From Epiperipatus broadwayi (taxonomy: Eukaryota; Onychophora; Udeonychophora; Euonychophora; Peripatidae): a stretch of 64,000 nt of DNA. The stretch lies in contig JAQFVV010006450.1 in NCBI GenBank assembly GCA_028023455.1, positions 967,501-1,031,500 of the forward strand, written 5' to 3'. The notes under the pieces were generated by a model. It saw only the letters and a program-made list of their open reading frames with translations. It searched no databases and was not told where the DNA came from. Below, piece after piece: positions 22,736-36,445 of the stretch. How positions within the stretch are numbered: position 1 is the first letter of the stretch; every line of letters starts with the position of its first letter. A program made the translations under genes and the position numbers.

Positions 22736-24824
22736 TGAGATTTTAAAATTAATGTGAGAAAAATTGAATATTCAATGATAAGAGATGAGAAAGTTAAGAA
22801 TTGATTTTTTTGTTGAAAAAGAAAAAAAAAGAAATATTTTGAGGTTATATTTAACAAGAAAGAAAATAGAAAAAATAAGATTTTAAAGAAAGCACAGAAG
22901 GAATAGAATATTTCTAGAACTCCAAAGTCTAGCTTTATGAGATAAGCAATAAGAAAAACAATAAATGAAGAGACTATTTAGAACTCTTGTACTGAGATAA
23001 TCCTGTATAATCATTAAGAATTATCAAAAAAACAGGTGATGAATACAATAAGATTTCCTTGACCATTCTATTTGGCTCCAAGCCTCCCATCTTCACTTGT
23101 CCGTGGATACTAAATTTATGAATAGCATCAAATTCTATATAACATATATTTTAAACACACATATATGCCATTTTTATGGCTTATTCATTAATAATATGCC
23201 TATCGTATATCATTTAAATTTACTTACATTCATTAAAACACCAACAAAAATAATTATTAAAAAAAATAATTAAGTACAATATGTTTTTAATATGTATATA
23301 TTACACAGTGTAGGTGTTTTTAATGTGTATACTGTATGTACAAACTTATATTATTTAAAAATTAATATGTGCATTATGACATTAACAAAATAAAATTTAC
23401 TGTCTTTCTTCATCACGCTTCTTGTGATGGAATTTGATAAACATCTAATTTAATTAAAATTTCTTTGGCCATGTTTTATGATGTGTTGTGATAATAATAG
23501 ACAATAAATGCAGTAGGTTAAAAAAATATTTTTTTTTTTTTTTTTACTAATTTTAATTTTTTTGTTTAATATTTTTCCAAACTATAGATTAGTTAGTCAG
23601 CCATTTTTGACACAGTGAATTGACTGTTTTAGAACACCCAATAGAAATTGTATGATCATAATTCAAACATATCTATATGTTGAAAGAGATATTAAAATGA
23701 AATGAATGCCATCTGAGAAAAATAAAAGGAATGTAATAGTCAAAGTTGGAAAGATATGTTACTATAATTATAAAGATGGGAATGTGAGATCTGTTGATTG
23801 TGATAGAAAACAACGATATCTGGGCATGGAGAAGCAATGACATTCATAGAAATTCCATATAGAAAAGAGTGTGCACATAATAATCATAATATTTATACAC
23901 ACCTATACATAAAAACATTAATATCTGTACATCTTTTTATACAATTTCCAAATAGAGGGAAATAATTTTAAAAGTAAATAATGTATGGTGATATTTTACC
24001 TAATCTGAATGTTGTATTACTTAATATGGTTTCTGCAAATAATAAGCATAATCAACATGTTCTTTTTCAAGATACCGCATTGGGTGCTGATATAGTACGC
24101 GCTCGGTGGCCATTTTGAATTTTAAAACACCCAAAAACACTGCTGGCACATGCAAGCCATAAATGATATTGACTAGAAACACCCAGTTTTCAAAAAAATA
24201 AATCGCCTAAGGCACTACAAATAATCGCATTGGTATGCCTTCTTGCCAATAACTATTTCACTTCCATTAGTACTTATGAACATATTCCTAATAAATAGAT
24301 TCATATAATAGATATTAAGCATATTAAATATTAAAAAATCAGTTATGCATCAGAAGATTGGGTATTTATTCAGATATATATATGAGGGGAAAAACAGATA
24401 CAAACTAAGAAGTGCTAATGATGTGAATATTCCCAAAATGCTTATTTATTGTTGTTGTTTTTTATAAGTGAATCAATAAGTAAATGAATTATCTAATCTA
24501 AAATGTATATTTTATAAAAGCCAAAAAATTATTTGGCAAAGACAATAAGCAAAAGAAATGGATTAAAATTTGATGAACCTTCATAATAATGAGCAGACGT
24601 CATTACATTGCAATAATGATAAAGCAACAATATGCACAGGAAACAAAACCTTCAAATAATTCTAGTGTGGCAAATGGAATTATTTGTTTGTGTAAATGAA
24701 ACAATAAATAAATGAAATGTTTGTTCTGACATGCAGGACTTTTTAAGTTATATATATATAAAAATCTTAGACAACATAATAAATAAAAGAAAGTGGTAAA
24801 TATTAAGTAAATGACCATATCTCA
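22736..24824. other. no gene seen
   Basis: About 2 kb without a supported gene. A T-rich homopolymer lies at about 23529-23545. 24075-24240 is less A+T-rich, but its frames are closed and no family was recognised. Confidence 0.4.
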
Positions 24825-25103
24825 TTACCTGACCTCATTGAAAAAATTAAAAGACTGAAGTGGAGTTGGGATGGACATATTACTAGAAGAGATGATAATA
24901 GATGGACAATTGAATTCTTAAACAGGATTCTAAGGAATTATACAAGACCCAGAAAGAGACCACATATGAGATGGATGGATGAAGTAAAAAGGTGAGCGGG
25001 GGTGATGTGGAGAAGAGAAGCTAAAGATCAGAGAATATGGATTGAACTTGGAGAGACCTTCATCCTGCAGTGGATTGATAATGATTAATGATGATGATAA
25101 TGA
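24825..25103 (+). mobile_element. 5'-truncated LINE copy 3
   Basis: Matches the last 250 nt or so of the LINE, from the CTGACCTCATTGAAAA block through GAGACCTTCATCCTGCAGTG and on to a TGATGATGATAATGATG tail. It is more diverged than copies 1 and 2, and a TGA interrupts the frame at about 24991-24993. 5' truncation is usual for target-primed reverse transcription. No convincing target duplication was found. Confidence 0.85.
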
Positions 25104-25139
25104 TGAAATGAAATATTTGTTTTATTATGAAAACTTTTG

Positions 25140-25212
25140 ATTTATCAAGAAAAAACTGGATTTGAATTCCAGATTATGGATGATTAAGTGCACAAATCAC
25201 TGCATTGTGAGA
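25140..25212 (-). repeat. degenerate tRNA-like sequence
   Basis: On the minus strand, TGCAGTGATTTGTGCAC followed about 30 nt later by ATTCAAATCCAG resembles A-box and B-box spacing in a decayed tRNA-derived SINE. A similar block is at 35700-35770. Homology is weak. Confidence 0.3.
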
Positions 25213-25215
25213 TCT

Positions 25216-27127
25216 TCATATTTAGTCTGAGATAAAAATTCATCAGTATTTTACTGAAATTTATTTGCTTCTTTAATGTCTTTTCTCCTAATTGATATTC
25301 TATTTTTACCTATCCCCATTGTTTTAATGAAAAACATTGACTGCTTTTTTAAAACTTGTCACAAATCTTTAAGTATTTTTATAAAGTTTTTCTTTTTACC
25401 TTTATTTCCCCCCTCACTATTTTGTTTCTCAATAGATATTTTTTCTGAAGATTTACCATCTTTTCTTTTTGAATTAATTATTTGTACTTTTTTTAATCTA
25501 GTCTTTTTTCATATTACTCATTTCTTTTGCTTTATTTCCTTTTTCTTTCTTTTGTGGATTATTAATATTGAATTAAAAGCATTTGTATTGAAAAATCTCT
25601 ATGATTCTCATCTACTTTTATATCTTTAATCTTTTTTTATTTTGATTTATATGATTTTTTTAATGATACTCATGTGTGAATGAGGTTTTAATATGATCCT
25701 ATTGTTCACCAAGTTGTATGTAAAAGAAATTTGGTGATATGATCATTCATCTTTTAATTTATTATCAGTTAAATTCATAACTGGGAAAAAAAATTTGAAG
25801 AATAATAATAACTCTATTACTAATTAGTTTAATTTGCAAAGAATGTAAAAGCAAATTTACTGTATCTTCTGGAACTGAACAGAGTATTGTTATTTTTATC
25901 TCATTTTTTTTTAAAGATAGAATTGTAAATTAGTAAGTTTATAATTCACAATGTTTTTACAGATTTTTTTTTTTTTTTTCAAAATATTTGATAGAAATTT
26001 GCACCCCAAAATCAAAATAATTGCCACCAGAGCATGATTTGTAAATGTAAAGATATGAGGTTTTTAAGTCTAATGATTTTCTAAAGCTCAAATTAGTTTT
26101 TGATATATTTGTTTTGAATAATTCTTATGAATTGTGAATTGCTTTGAAAAGTGACATATTTGAGTGTCAAGGTTCTCAAATTAAGCTCTAACAATCGTGT
26201 GTTACTCAAATATCACATGGCCTCCAAAGCAATTATGACAACATTTTTTCCCCCAAGTAATTTGTCATCCATACTCATAATGAATAATAATAATTTATCA
26301 ATTATTTGGAGAGAAAACTGCTCATTTAAAAGTTGCCTCATCTTTTTTAAATACAAATACTTCTATGGTGCTGAATATTTCTTTATTTATCTCTGTATTT
26401 TTTCTTGTCGTTGTTTCTTCCCAGTTATTCTTTTTGTTCATTGATTATTTTTTTTAATTAATCACTCGAATTTTTTGATAGTGAGAGATATTGTTCAAGA
26501 ATTTCTTCTTTATTATATTATTTATTATATGTCTTAATTGTTTTAAAAAATTGATAGCCCAATTATTAGCTTTTATTTTCCACTCTTGGAATATAAATTG
26601 ATAGTATCTATTTGTTTATTGTTGATATGATTTTGATTTCAGGTGAATTTTGTTTTATTATTAATTATAGAATAACATGTAAGAGATTTTTTTAGTCTCT
26701 CTTTGTTTAGCAGTTAATTTTTTGGTAGAAATTTGCTATCATTTTTATAGGGAGTCTTTAAGATTTTTTGTTTTGGCTTATTAACATTTATTTACTAAAA
26801 TAAATTGATAATATTATGATCTTATTAAGAAAATCATTAGTGATATTAAAATTATAAGTATCCATCTTTAGATTTAACTTTTTATTTACCTTTCTTTTAA
26901 ACTTTCTACTACTATTGCAGATCTTAATTACATTGTAATTTAAATTGTTTATGGGTAAAAAAAACTTAACTTTTATATTCTAGACTGTATCTTAATACTA
27001 TACTCTTTGGATCCACTTTTATTTAATGATTTCCTTAAAACTAAAACTCGTTTTCTTCAGGCATTGTGTTTATTACCATTTCACTTTGTGTGAAATGATT
27101 CATTTGATTCTAAACTAATATTTTATT
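25216..27127. other. no gene seen; strand-asymmetric tract
   Basis: 25240-25640 is strikingly pyrimidine-rich on + (purine-rich on -). The 117-codon open stretch at 25276-25629 consists largely of F, L, I and S, as expected from such a bias, and is not called as a gene. The rest is A+T-rich without features. Confidence 0.45.
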
Positions 27128-27234
27128 TAATAATGAATAATATTTCTGTAGTGTAATTTTTACTATACCATTCTCACACACTGTAGGACTGGTTTCTATC
27201 CACTTTTAACACTTTGTGGAGAGATGTAATCATA

Positions 27235-27350
27235 AACATATGATCAAAGAAAGACATGTGAAAAAGATATCCCCAAGATGCACATTTCATGCTGAACGAC
27301 CATTTATCAGTTGACCTAGACCACAATCTCTTACTCATGTCTTCATCATT
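27235..27350 (+). repeat. family A degenerate fragment
   Basis: AAACATATGATCAAAG, CATTTCATGCTGAACGACCA and ATCAGTTGACCTAGACCA match the family A body (CATGCTAAACCAGCACTC...CAGTTGGTCCA), with many differences. Confidence 0.5.
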
Positions 27351-27444
27351 GTTCATTATTTATAGATAACAAATTACTACAGTTTAATTGATAGATGTCA
27401 AATATGTTGTCCTCATAACTTTGACACAAATCACTTAATGAAAG

Positions 27445-27618
27445 TATATTAATAATTTTTATTAGTCATTCATTAGACTAAATATTATCCAAAATTAATA
27501 ATATTTCTGTGGTGTAATTTTCACTACATCACTCTCATATAAGCTTACCTTGCATGAGAGTGGTGTAGTGAATATTACACTCTAGTCTAAAGAATGACTA
27601 ATAAAAATTATTAATATT
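27445..27618. repeat. foldback repeat
   Basis: Outer 36-nt arms (27445-27480 and 27583-27618) are almost perfect inverted copies containing TTATTAGTCATTC/GAATGACTAATAA. Inner arms (CACTACATCACTCTCAT and its inverse) extend the pairing, leaving a small loop at an AAGCTT. A related fragment is at 27128-27178. Confidence 0.85.
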
Positions 27619-28857
27619 TTACTTGTCTTTAATTTGGAAATTTTTCTAAGTTTCTACTATCAGTATTTATCAATTCAAGTCTTGAAAATGATTATGGGAA
27701 GAGGGGGTTATAAATAGAGAAGGAATGCATTTCTGGTTATTGGATAGATGAACATTAAAAGTCATTCCTATGCGTCTAGCCATCTTTTTGACATAACTGA
27801 AATATTTTGCAATGATGTTGCTTCTATAGCCCATGCTGTGATATCTGAGTTACTTTGGATTCTCTGATTGGCACTGCAGGCACCTGTTTTGTAAATGTAT
27901 TCCCTATTTTTTTTAACATCAGTTATACTTTTTATAAACTTTCTCAATAGATGGAACCATTTGTATTTTTTTAAAAAAAACAGCTGTATTTACACAGTAG
28001 CAAAGATGATTATATGAAAAATAAACATTTCAAGAATAGAAGCCATTAGTGGCAAAATAGGGTAAAACTAAAAAATAGGGTAAAAAAAACTAATTTATTT
28101 TTGTTTTTTATGTAAAGCATCTTATATATAATACTTAATAACTATAGAAAGATAACATGTAAATCCAAATTGTGTTTATGCATATTTGTTTATGCATATA
28201 TATGCAAGTAATAAATATCATTACTTCTTTCAGATTTTTATTTTTCTCATTGTGAATTTATAAGAATGCTTATTTGTAATTATTTTTAAATTATTATTAT
28301 TATACAATTTTAAATCTATATATACATATTATTTCTAACAGTATATTTATGTAAAAATGAACATGCACGAAGTTCTTTTATTGAAATGCCATATGGGGGG
28401 TGGGCACAATTCCTAGACAAAATGGAACAAATACATAATACATAAAATAAAAGATTGTTTCAGGCAGGTGTTTTAATTAATTCTTTTATCATGCACTATT
28501 TTTTTATCTTATATTAAAACTTTATTGTTTGTTTTTTTGTGTGTATCTCAAAGATGCCAGAGCCTTTGAAAGTCCAATTTTACAGTTAATTTTTTTTTTT
28601 AAAGTCTTATCATTTGTTTCAAGACATTGAATATGGTAGCCTCTGTATTTTCCATAATTTTATGCCATTACCATTTAATTTAGCTACAATAAAAGCAAAA
28701 ATTTAATTGAATATCCTTATCCACATGCATCATTGAAAGATTAAGTAAACAGTGGACACCAAATGAATATGCTAACCATACCCTCAAAACTAGTTTTTGA
28801 ATATTATCTTTATAATTTGGGAGTAGTAGGTTTGCATAAACAGACAAACCCTGTAAT
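27619..28857. other. no gene seen
   Basis: Mostly A+T-rich DNA. 27720-27900 has more balanced composition but no frame that could be assigned. Confidence 0.4.
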
Positions 28858-28871
28858 AAAGTAAATGAATT

Positions 28872-28977
28872 GTCAAGCATTGGTGGTTAAGAGGTCAGCG
28901 ATAGCTGCTTTACAAGCAGTTGTCCCCGGTTAGCGGGTTTGCTTCCTGGTTGATGCTATGACACATGAGAAAGAAAA
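28872..28977 (+). repeat. tRNA-like SINE, copy 2
   Basis: Starts GTCAAGCATTGG and ends TGACACATGAGAAAGAAAA. It is flanked by a 14-bp exact duplication, AAAGTAAATGAATT, at 28858-28871 and 28978-28991, which fixes both ends. The A-box-like TGGTTAAGAGG is intact; the B-box-like GGTTTGCTTCC has drifted. The anticodon arm CTGC-TTTACAA-GCAG is a perfect 4-bp stem with a 7-nt loop. Confidence 0.88.
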
Positions 28978-28991
28978 AAAGTAAATGAATT

Positions 28992-31265
28992 ATCATTTCA
29001 AATTTTGGTGTCGAATGGCCAAATGTATGCTGGGATAGTCTTGATGATTGTTTGATACTGATTCATTTCCTTTTAGAAACAGATTTCTTCTATTGCAAAA
29101 GAAAGCTCTTTTCTACTATCTTTTCATTTACATAGCCTTTATGGCTATTCCACAAAATATCAGTTTTCCTGGATGTTTATCACATCCTATTAGACACTGT
29201 TAAAAAAAATATCCTCAGATTAGTTTTCAGATAATGGCTTTCATTAGTGATAGGAAATGAACATGCACATATATATATATATATATTATAACCTAAAAGA
29301 GGAAATAAAAATGAATCAATGACAACTAAAAAGTCAAATAAGTAAGGGTCTACAATCATGATTTGACGATGTATAATAATAATATATTAGGTTTAGCTCA
29401 GGATTCTAAATAATATATGCTATAATAAAAAAAGAGCCATATGGGTAAGAATAACAATAAATAAGCATTGTAAATATACTAATTAACATTCAATACAAAT
29501 TTCAGAGGAGGAGAACTCTCAACTCACTCTTATGAATTACAGAGATGCTCTTAATATTGAAAGCATGTACCGTAGAATAATTAAGTTATATTATATATTT
29601 TTTCATAATATTTATAATAATACCCCTTCCAATAATAACACATCTAACAATCACTATTTTCAACATTTCATTGTCGTGATTAGATCCACATTTCACAATC
29701 TTCTGATAAAGAATTATATGTTACTTAAATGTTTTGTGTCATCTTGTTTCTCAAAAGGATTTCTTTTGTAAAATAATTTCTTTTTATCATCAATTATAAT
29801 TTTAAGATCTCATGGTTCTTTAATTAATTTTTTATAATATTAAAATTTCACTCTTTTCTTTTATTTAAGAATTATTAGGCAATGGTTGCAATCCTAGCAA
29901 AATATGAGGAGACATATTCTTACCCCATAAGATAATGTCTACCTAATTTACACTAATAATAATAAAAAATATTTTAAATAAAATATTATCTATAATAATA
30001 AAGCATGAAAAATTCTTAATTTAGAATAAGTAATAATCTACTAGGATAGCATTCAAGTACCATGAGTAGATAAGGGATTTTATGGCTGCAAAGGATATCC
30101 TAATAATAACTCAATGTTCAAATTTATTTAACTGTAATTTTTTGAATAACGCAAATAATAATTTTGTCACAAAAGCAGTCTTCTTCTAATAAATACAATT
30201 GAATTAAAGTGATCATTTAAAATTAAGAAAATGAATTGAATAATCTATTTCTTAGATGCTTTCTTAACAGCTTCAGACCATTTTAACAAAATGATAATTA
30301 TATTCAATTTTTATGTGCATGTACTCTTAATGACCAATATAAAATATAAGTGTATAATAGTTTATAATGTCAAGATTTCTGGATAGATAATATGTGATAG
30401 AGATGATATTGAAACAACATATTTAACAATAGAAACAACATTTATTTTACCAATAAGGACAATTAAATACATAACAACTTTGGAAGTCCACAATCTTCCA
30501 AACAAGCTATTCAGACACTATGCTATACAATTCACTGCATAGGAGAAATATTTTTGTTAAAGATTACAGTGTATAATAATAATAAATAATTTTACAAATT
30601 AAATGATAATTGACTATTGTTAACTTTGTCTTACTGATAAAAGCTTTTCTTACCATGAATATTATCACAAAAAATTCTACATTTCAACAACAGTTATACT
30701 ATTATATTGTCCCAACAATGAGTACATTTAAATAATAAGCATGTCTTACCAATATATTGATGAAATGAATGCTAGAAGTGATATATATTACTTATTGAAG
30801 TCTATAAATACAATTTTAATTTCTAAATAAATATTTATTGGTTTTACACCCTGCAACATTGGCAAAGCACAGCAAAAACAGATCTGCATATCAAAAGCAT
30901 CTCTAACCTACATTCAGAATATTCAAGAGTGCAACTGAAAAAAAAACATGGCATTCTTCAAAACAAATAATATCAATTTCCAAAAATAATAAAGTCATGG
31001 TGGTATATCACACATGGCTCCATATAAAATATACATAATATAATACATCCAAGAGGAAAAGATGAATAAGGCAATGAACCTAAATGATGGCATGAACTCA
31101 AAAGGAGCACCTACATTTTGAGGGCAACAATTATGCTAGGACTTTGTCTCTGAACATAAGGAAAGTGAACCATCAAAAATATTAGGAACAATAAGAGCTG
31201 CCTTAAATAAAGCATTTATGCTAAATATCAAATGTGAAAATATAACTCATAGAATATACTAGAAT
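28992..31265. other. no gene seen
   Basis: A+T-rich DNA. 29205-29250 (CTCAGATTAGTTTTCAGATA...CTTTCATTAGTGATAGG) faintly resembles the family B core. A small hairpin at 29912-29942 pairs AGACATATTCTTA with TAAGATAATGTCT. Confidence 0.4.
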
Positions 31266-31385
31266 AAGAGAGATACACAGCCACAATCTTTACAAAATAT
31301 ACATGCTAGCAAAATAAATATTCACAAGAGAGACACAGCCACAATCTCTTGGGAAAAAATAAATATATTGGCAAGATAAGCATGA
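31266..31385. repeat. two-unit tandem repeat, period 60
   Basis: AAGAGAGA(T)ACACAGCCACAATCT occurs at 31266 and again 60 nt later at 31326; the rest of each unit is more diverged. Confidence 0.7.
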
Positions 31386-34300
31386 ACAATGATTGATGCT
31401 ACAATTTTCTAAACAAATATAATAATTAACTGATGTGTAAAACTGACAATAAAATTATTTGCCAAATTTGGTCTAATAAAAACATGACCTGAAATAAGCA
31501 ATAAAAATATATAACATCTTCACTTGTTCTGCATAAACATATACATTCAAATAAATAAATCGCTCATGAGAGGAGACAAATAACACTTTAAAATTATATA
31601 GTATTATAACATGGTAAATATTCTGTGAACTTCTCAGTATTATAGTTTGCAAATAATGCATAAAAATATAACACAAAAATACATAATATAAATAAATAAA
31701 GTACATGATAAATTACAATAGCATAAAATAATTTAAAATTATACCCAATTTACTAAAAATAAATAAAAGTCCTTTATCTTGAAGGTTCTATCATTCAACA
31801 GAATACAGTTCTGCCATTACCATTCTGAAAACATAGAAAAATTTCTCCTAATGTTGAAAACAAGCAAATTTAAAATGATAAGTACAGCATTCAAAATGTT
31901 TTCTGTAAGCAACAAATTTCCTGGTAAGCATGAACATACAAATATATCAATGTCCATTCAACTTTTTGCAAAAGAATATTTAAATACAATGCCAGAAATC
32001 TCTAATATAATATTAGCTTTTCATTAATTCATGGAAAATATATAACTTAATGATGAAGTATGGGATCATATATTTTTTGGATAATGCAGGTTTCATTATA
32101 GAACCGATATTTTTAAAATTCATAATCATAACGAGGATAATAATGAGACATATAGTAGAGCAGATTTGTAATAAAAAGTTAATTGCATAATAAGCTTGAA
32201 AAATAATTCACTTAAAAGCATTCTATATTTCTTTTATAACACATGCGACTGTTCCAATTACTCAGTACAGTCCACAGTTAAATGAGAGTAAGAGTAATAG
32301 TAAATGTTATGAACATGTTTCATTACAATAGTAGAATATTAATTTTTAAACATAAATAGTCCAGCAATTTTTTGTTTATTTTTCATTTTACACAGCTTGG
32401 GAGATATTTTTCCTACCTCTAGCCTGTATTAGATATAAGTTAAAAGTTTTGTAAGTAAATGCTTTTATTCACTGCTAAGATAACAAATAAGTAATTAAAA
32501 TGTCATTTCAAAACTAATAAATAGGTTCTGCCATTTAGAATTTTAATAGTCCATTCATTAAAATAACTAATTATTCCAAAGAAAACTTGTTTCAAAGTAT
32601 GACAGTATTGAAATAAATATATTTTTAAATAGACATTGCCAAAGAATGAACATTTTAAAGTCTTAATAAATTTCTTATCCTTTTTAGTATCTTCTAATAA
32701 TTAGGCAAAAACATTTTAAAGTATTAAGAAATGCTATAAAATACTATGTAAGCATAAAGTCTTTAATGGTATTAATACTATATTGCACAAAGAATATTAA
32801 ACTGATAATAATGTTCATCGTAAATAAAAAAATTGGTAATCAATAAATGTAATTACATAAGTGTAGAGATCCACAGAAAATTCCCTTGAAGTACTAATTC
32901 CACATAAAAGTAACTTGGCATTTGTTGAAAAATAACTCTTTAAACTTTCCATCATGTTTAATAGCGATGTAGATTTCAGACTTCCTAGTAAACTTTAGTT
33001 TAAAGCTTTAGTACCTGGATTAAAATTTATTTAAAGATACGTAGTACTTTAGCAAAATAAAATTGATTAAAATAATTAAACTGAGAAATATTGGAAATAA
33101 TTTTACAACTAGATAGTTAATTAAAGAAAATAATAAAAATCATAAATATAATAGTAGTAATAAGTGAGTGTATGCAAGGTCTTCCTCTTTTATACTCCTG
33201 TCATGTGATTGATTTTGATGATTAAAACTGACATATTAGATCACCTCTTACTTAACTTACTTCATTAGAGTTTAAAGATTAATTTGATATCCTAGGAAAC
33301 AAGGCTAAAAGTAAACTCATTTGCATATTGTTTGGACTTTTAATTAAAAATATTAAATTGTAAGACAGTTATTTATGAAACTAAAATTATTGCAATAAAA
33401 TAAATATTGTATAATAAATTATATTTTTAAATAAAACATTAATTTACATTTCTCTTTTAAACAATGAAATACATATTTAACAAATATGCAGTTCTCCAGA
33501 ATATTTTTCATTGTTTTTAATTAAAGAAATTTAAAAACAATTAAATATTGTAACAAGGAAGTGAAAACTAAAATTAAAAATGCAACCACATTCATACACC
33601 TCTAACATTTTTTTTATTTGAAAACTAATAACTTCTAATATTAATAAATTAATTCATTATCTTCTTTTAATTAACATGACTTAACTTTATTTTCACTGAT
33701 TTTAATCTTATTACAATTAGCATTAAGAAAAATATACTTTTATTAACAAGTGACTTAACTAGAAACACTTTTTTACCAGCAAGCAGATTGAATACCAATA
33801 CTTAGCCTTAAAGATTTAAACTCAGTTATTATTGAAGTTTAATTTGAATATTGAATTTTAAGATGCTAGGGGCTATATTAAAATAATTTTAGCTTTTGAT
33901 AGCTTTCGACATTAACTTATTATTGCTCAAGGTAAAATATATCTTATTTAAGCAATTGGAAGTTACTTATAACTACAGATGTGTGTAAAGCACTACAATA
34001 AAAATATTAAAAATGACTTTTAAAATAATTAAGACTTGTAAAAGTTCTCAAAAGTGACTTAAAGGATAAACTAACATTTAACTGTCAAACCCTAATAAAT
34101 TGGCTTGCAGTAGAAATTAACCTATTGAAAATTTTATATATATACTTAAAAAATTAGATGGCTGGAACTTTAGCTTTACTGGCAAAGTTATATATATATG
34201 TGTATATATCTAGAAGCAAAGGAATAGAATGAATTACTGCTTTTCTAATGTAGATGTTGAATATAATCTGGGGGGGGGGGGCATGCAATTTTTTATTTGG

Positions 34301-35500
34301 TATTGTTTTATCTACCTTTAGAAAGAGATTTTTCCCTTAAATGGAAAAGGGCACTTTTTGGTTAGTATTGTCTAAAAATTTAAAACTGTCTTTTATGTTG
34401 TGTATTGTGATAGAGTTAAATAACATTGGATAAGGTTTAATAATGGTTTATTAATACTGACAATAAAATAATATTTAATGCCCTTTACATAACAATTTAT
34501 GTTCAGTCTAGTGTTACTTTGCTAGTTACAAAGCTAAAATCCATTATCAATGCATATTTACTGATGCTTAGTCAGTAAAGATTGCTGGTTCAATCTTTCC
34601 TATGATTAATGGAGAATCTCATCTTATCCTTGACTTGATATGTTAACTGTGCTATGAATACCTAGCCTACATGTTAATGTCTGCTTGCACTGGCTTCAAT
34701 TTTCATAGCTGACCAGCAGTTATAGCAGATATTAGTATTTTGCTTCATAGACATAAGTCTTTTGAGTGTGAGTCATATTTATAATAGAACACATGGCCAC
34801 TGCAATTTTGATGTATTTAATGCTACTTTTTGATTGGTTTGTAATGGTCATTTTAGTTATTGTTATTTTCTAACAAATCAATACAATTATAAAACCTTTC
34901 TGATTATTCTGAAAAAATGCCAGTAAATCCTGTTTATTAATCACAGCCAAACATTATCTCTAATACCATTCCAGTAATGAAATTCATAGAACCAATTGAT
35001 AACTGTTAGATCTGCACTTAACAAGATTAGAAGAATAATATAGTGATAAATTTTATCTTCTCTATAATGATTCTTTTTTTACAGTTGCTTTTGATTGCTT
35101 TTCACTACTGCTAAGACAGCAGTCAAATTGAATTAGTTTTTAACAGAATAAGAAATGGAGAAAAATTTAATTGAAGTTAAAATTTTGACATTCTTATAGC
35201 ATGTGTAATCGACTCATTATTAAAACTCACTAGAGAGGTGAAATCACTTAAGACTTTCTGAGAAAATGTTGACAGTTTCATCTGAAATTTTCACCTTATA
35301 ATAATGGCAACAGAAATAAAGATTGAAAATAATTACTTTTTTTTTATCTTTTTAATTAAGATTGTAAACAATAGTTTTCAAACTAATTAATAATCAAAAG
35401 AGTATATTGTTAAAAAAAAAAAAAAAAAAGTCCTGTATATTCAAAAAGATGATTGTAAACATGGATTGAGTGGTCAAGCAAATAATGCTTTTTACCTATA
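31386..35500. other. no gene seen
   Basis: About 4 kb of A+T-rich DNA, A-biased on + up to about 34.1 kb. It contains a G12 run (34270-34281) and an A run near 35412. Short open stretches (for example 31473-31706 on - and 31779-32027 on +) have no recognisable motif. Confidence 0.45.
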
Positions 35501-35509
35501 TATATATAG

Positions 35510-35900
35510 ATAGGTAAGAAGGTAAAACAACCTCTAATTAGGTCACTGAAAGGGCGAAGAGCCCTCCTATAACTCCTCATTCAGAAACAGTGAAGAACCT
35601 TCCCGGCTTGCTAATTGTTGGATAATAAGACTTGGTTCGTTGAATGTTAGCTGGATTGTCTTACTGAAAGAAAAGTCACAAGACTGAAAAAATGTTATTA
35701 CTTGGCTCAGATTTAAACCCAGATTATAGACATGGCAGATAAATGGAGTACTTTTGCATGAAACTATTTGGATACAGGCAATCTTCCTTTAATGTGGTAT
35801 CTGGGGATCCTATAAAATCTCATGTAATGCAAAACTATGATACAGAAGACAAACCAACATGACGTGAGGAAAGTATTTTCCAAAATGTAATGAAAATGCA
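35510..35900. other. unexplained island of higher sequence complexity
   Basis: More G+C-rich than its neighbourhood, with GGGCGAAGAGCCC forming a short hairpin at about 35552-35564. Part of it (35700-35770, minus strand) carries GGGTTTAAATCTG, resembling a B-box and the block at 25140. No continuous frame. It may be a decayed retroposon. Confidence 0.35.
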
Positions 35901-36334
35901 AATTGTTCGTGCGTGTGTATCTGTATTATTAATATTCACTGCTACACATCTGCTGAACATTGAAAGTTTCTTCAACTTCCTTCATAAATTTATTTTATAC
36001 CCTCTCCCTCCCCTTTTTGTGATCTTCTAGGAAGTGATTGAATTCATTATGTTTAAAATTGTCTTTTGTCTTATTTTAATTTTCTAACTTGTCTGAGCAT
36101 TTTATAATTTCTCGATATTTTGTTATAGAATCAATTCATTTATCTGGTCACATTTTTTGTCTTTTTTTTATGTGTGTGTGTTATATACATATCTATGTAT
36201 GTTCCTTTTAGAAGTATTCTGAGTTATTGCTATTTTATTTTAATATTTTATTGTCAATTTATAGTTGGTGATCAAACACCAAAACTAAGGAATAAATACT
36301 GATATATATAATTGAATAGCTTTATTGTTCAGAA

Positions 36335-36445
36335 GTACATAAGAAGCTCAAACTCTGGAAATGCCAAAACTCGAATCAATTCTAGAACATTATGATCCAA
36401 AATCTGATGCTGTATTACTGCACTAACCATATAGGGCAATATTCT
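36335..36445 (-). repeat. degenerate tRNA-like sequence
   Basis: On the minus strand, TGGTTAGTGCAGTAATACA (A-box-like) is followed about 40 nt later by GATTCGAGTTTTG (B-box-like). This fits a decayed tRNA-derived retroposon of a different family from the four better SINE copies. Confidence 0.35.

Noticed and set aside
25276-25629. 117-codon hydrophobic open frame resembling a membrane protein
   Set aside because: The pyrimidine-rich strand makes any frame encode F, L, S and I. There is no start context, splice site or recognisable motif.
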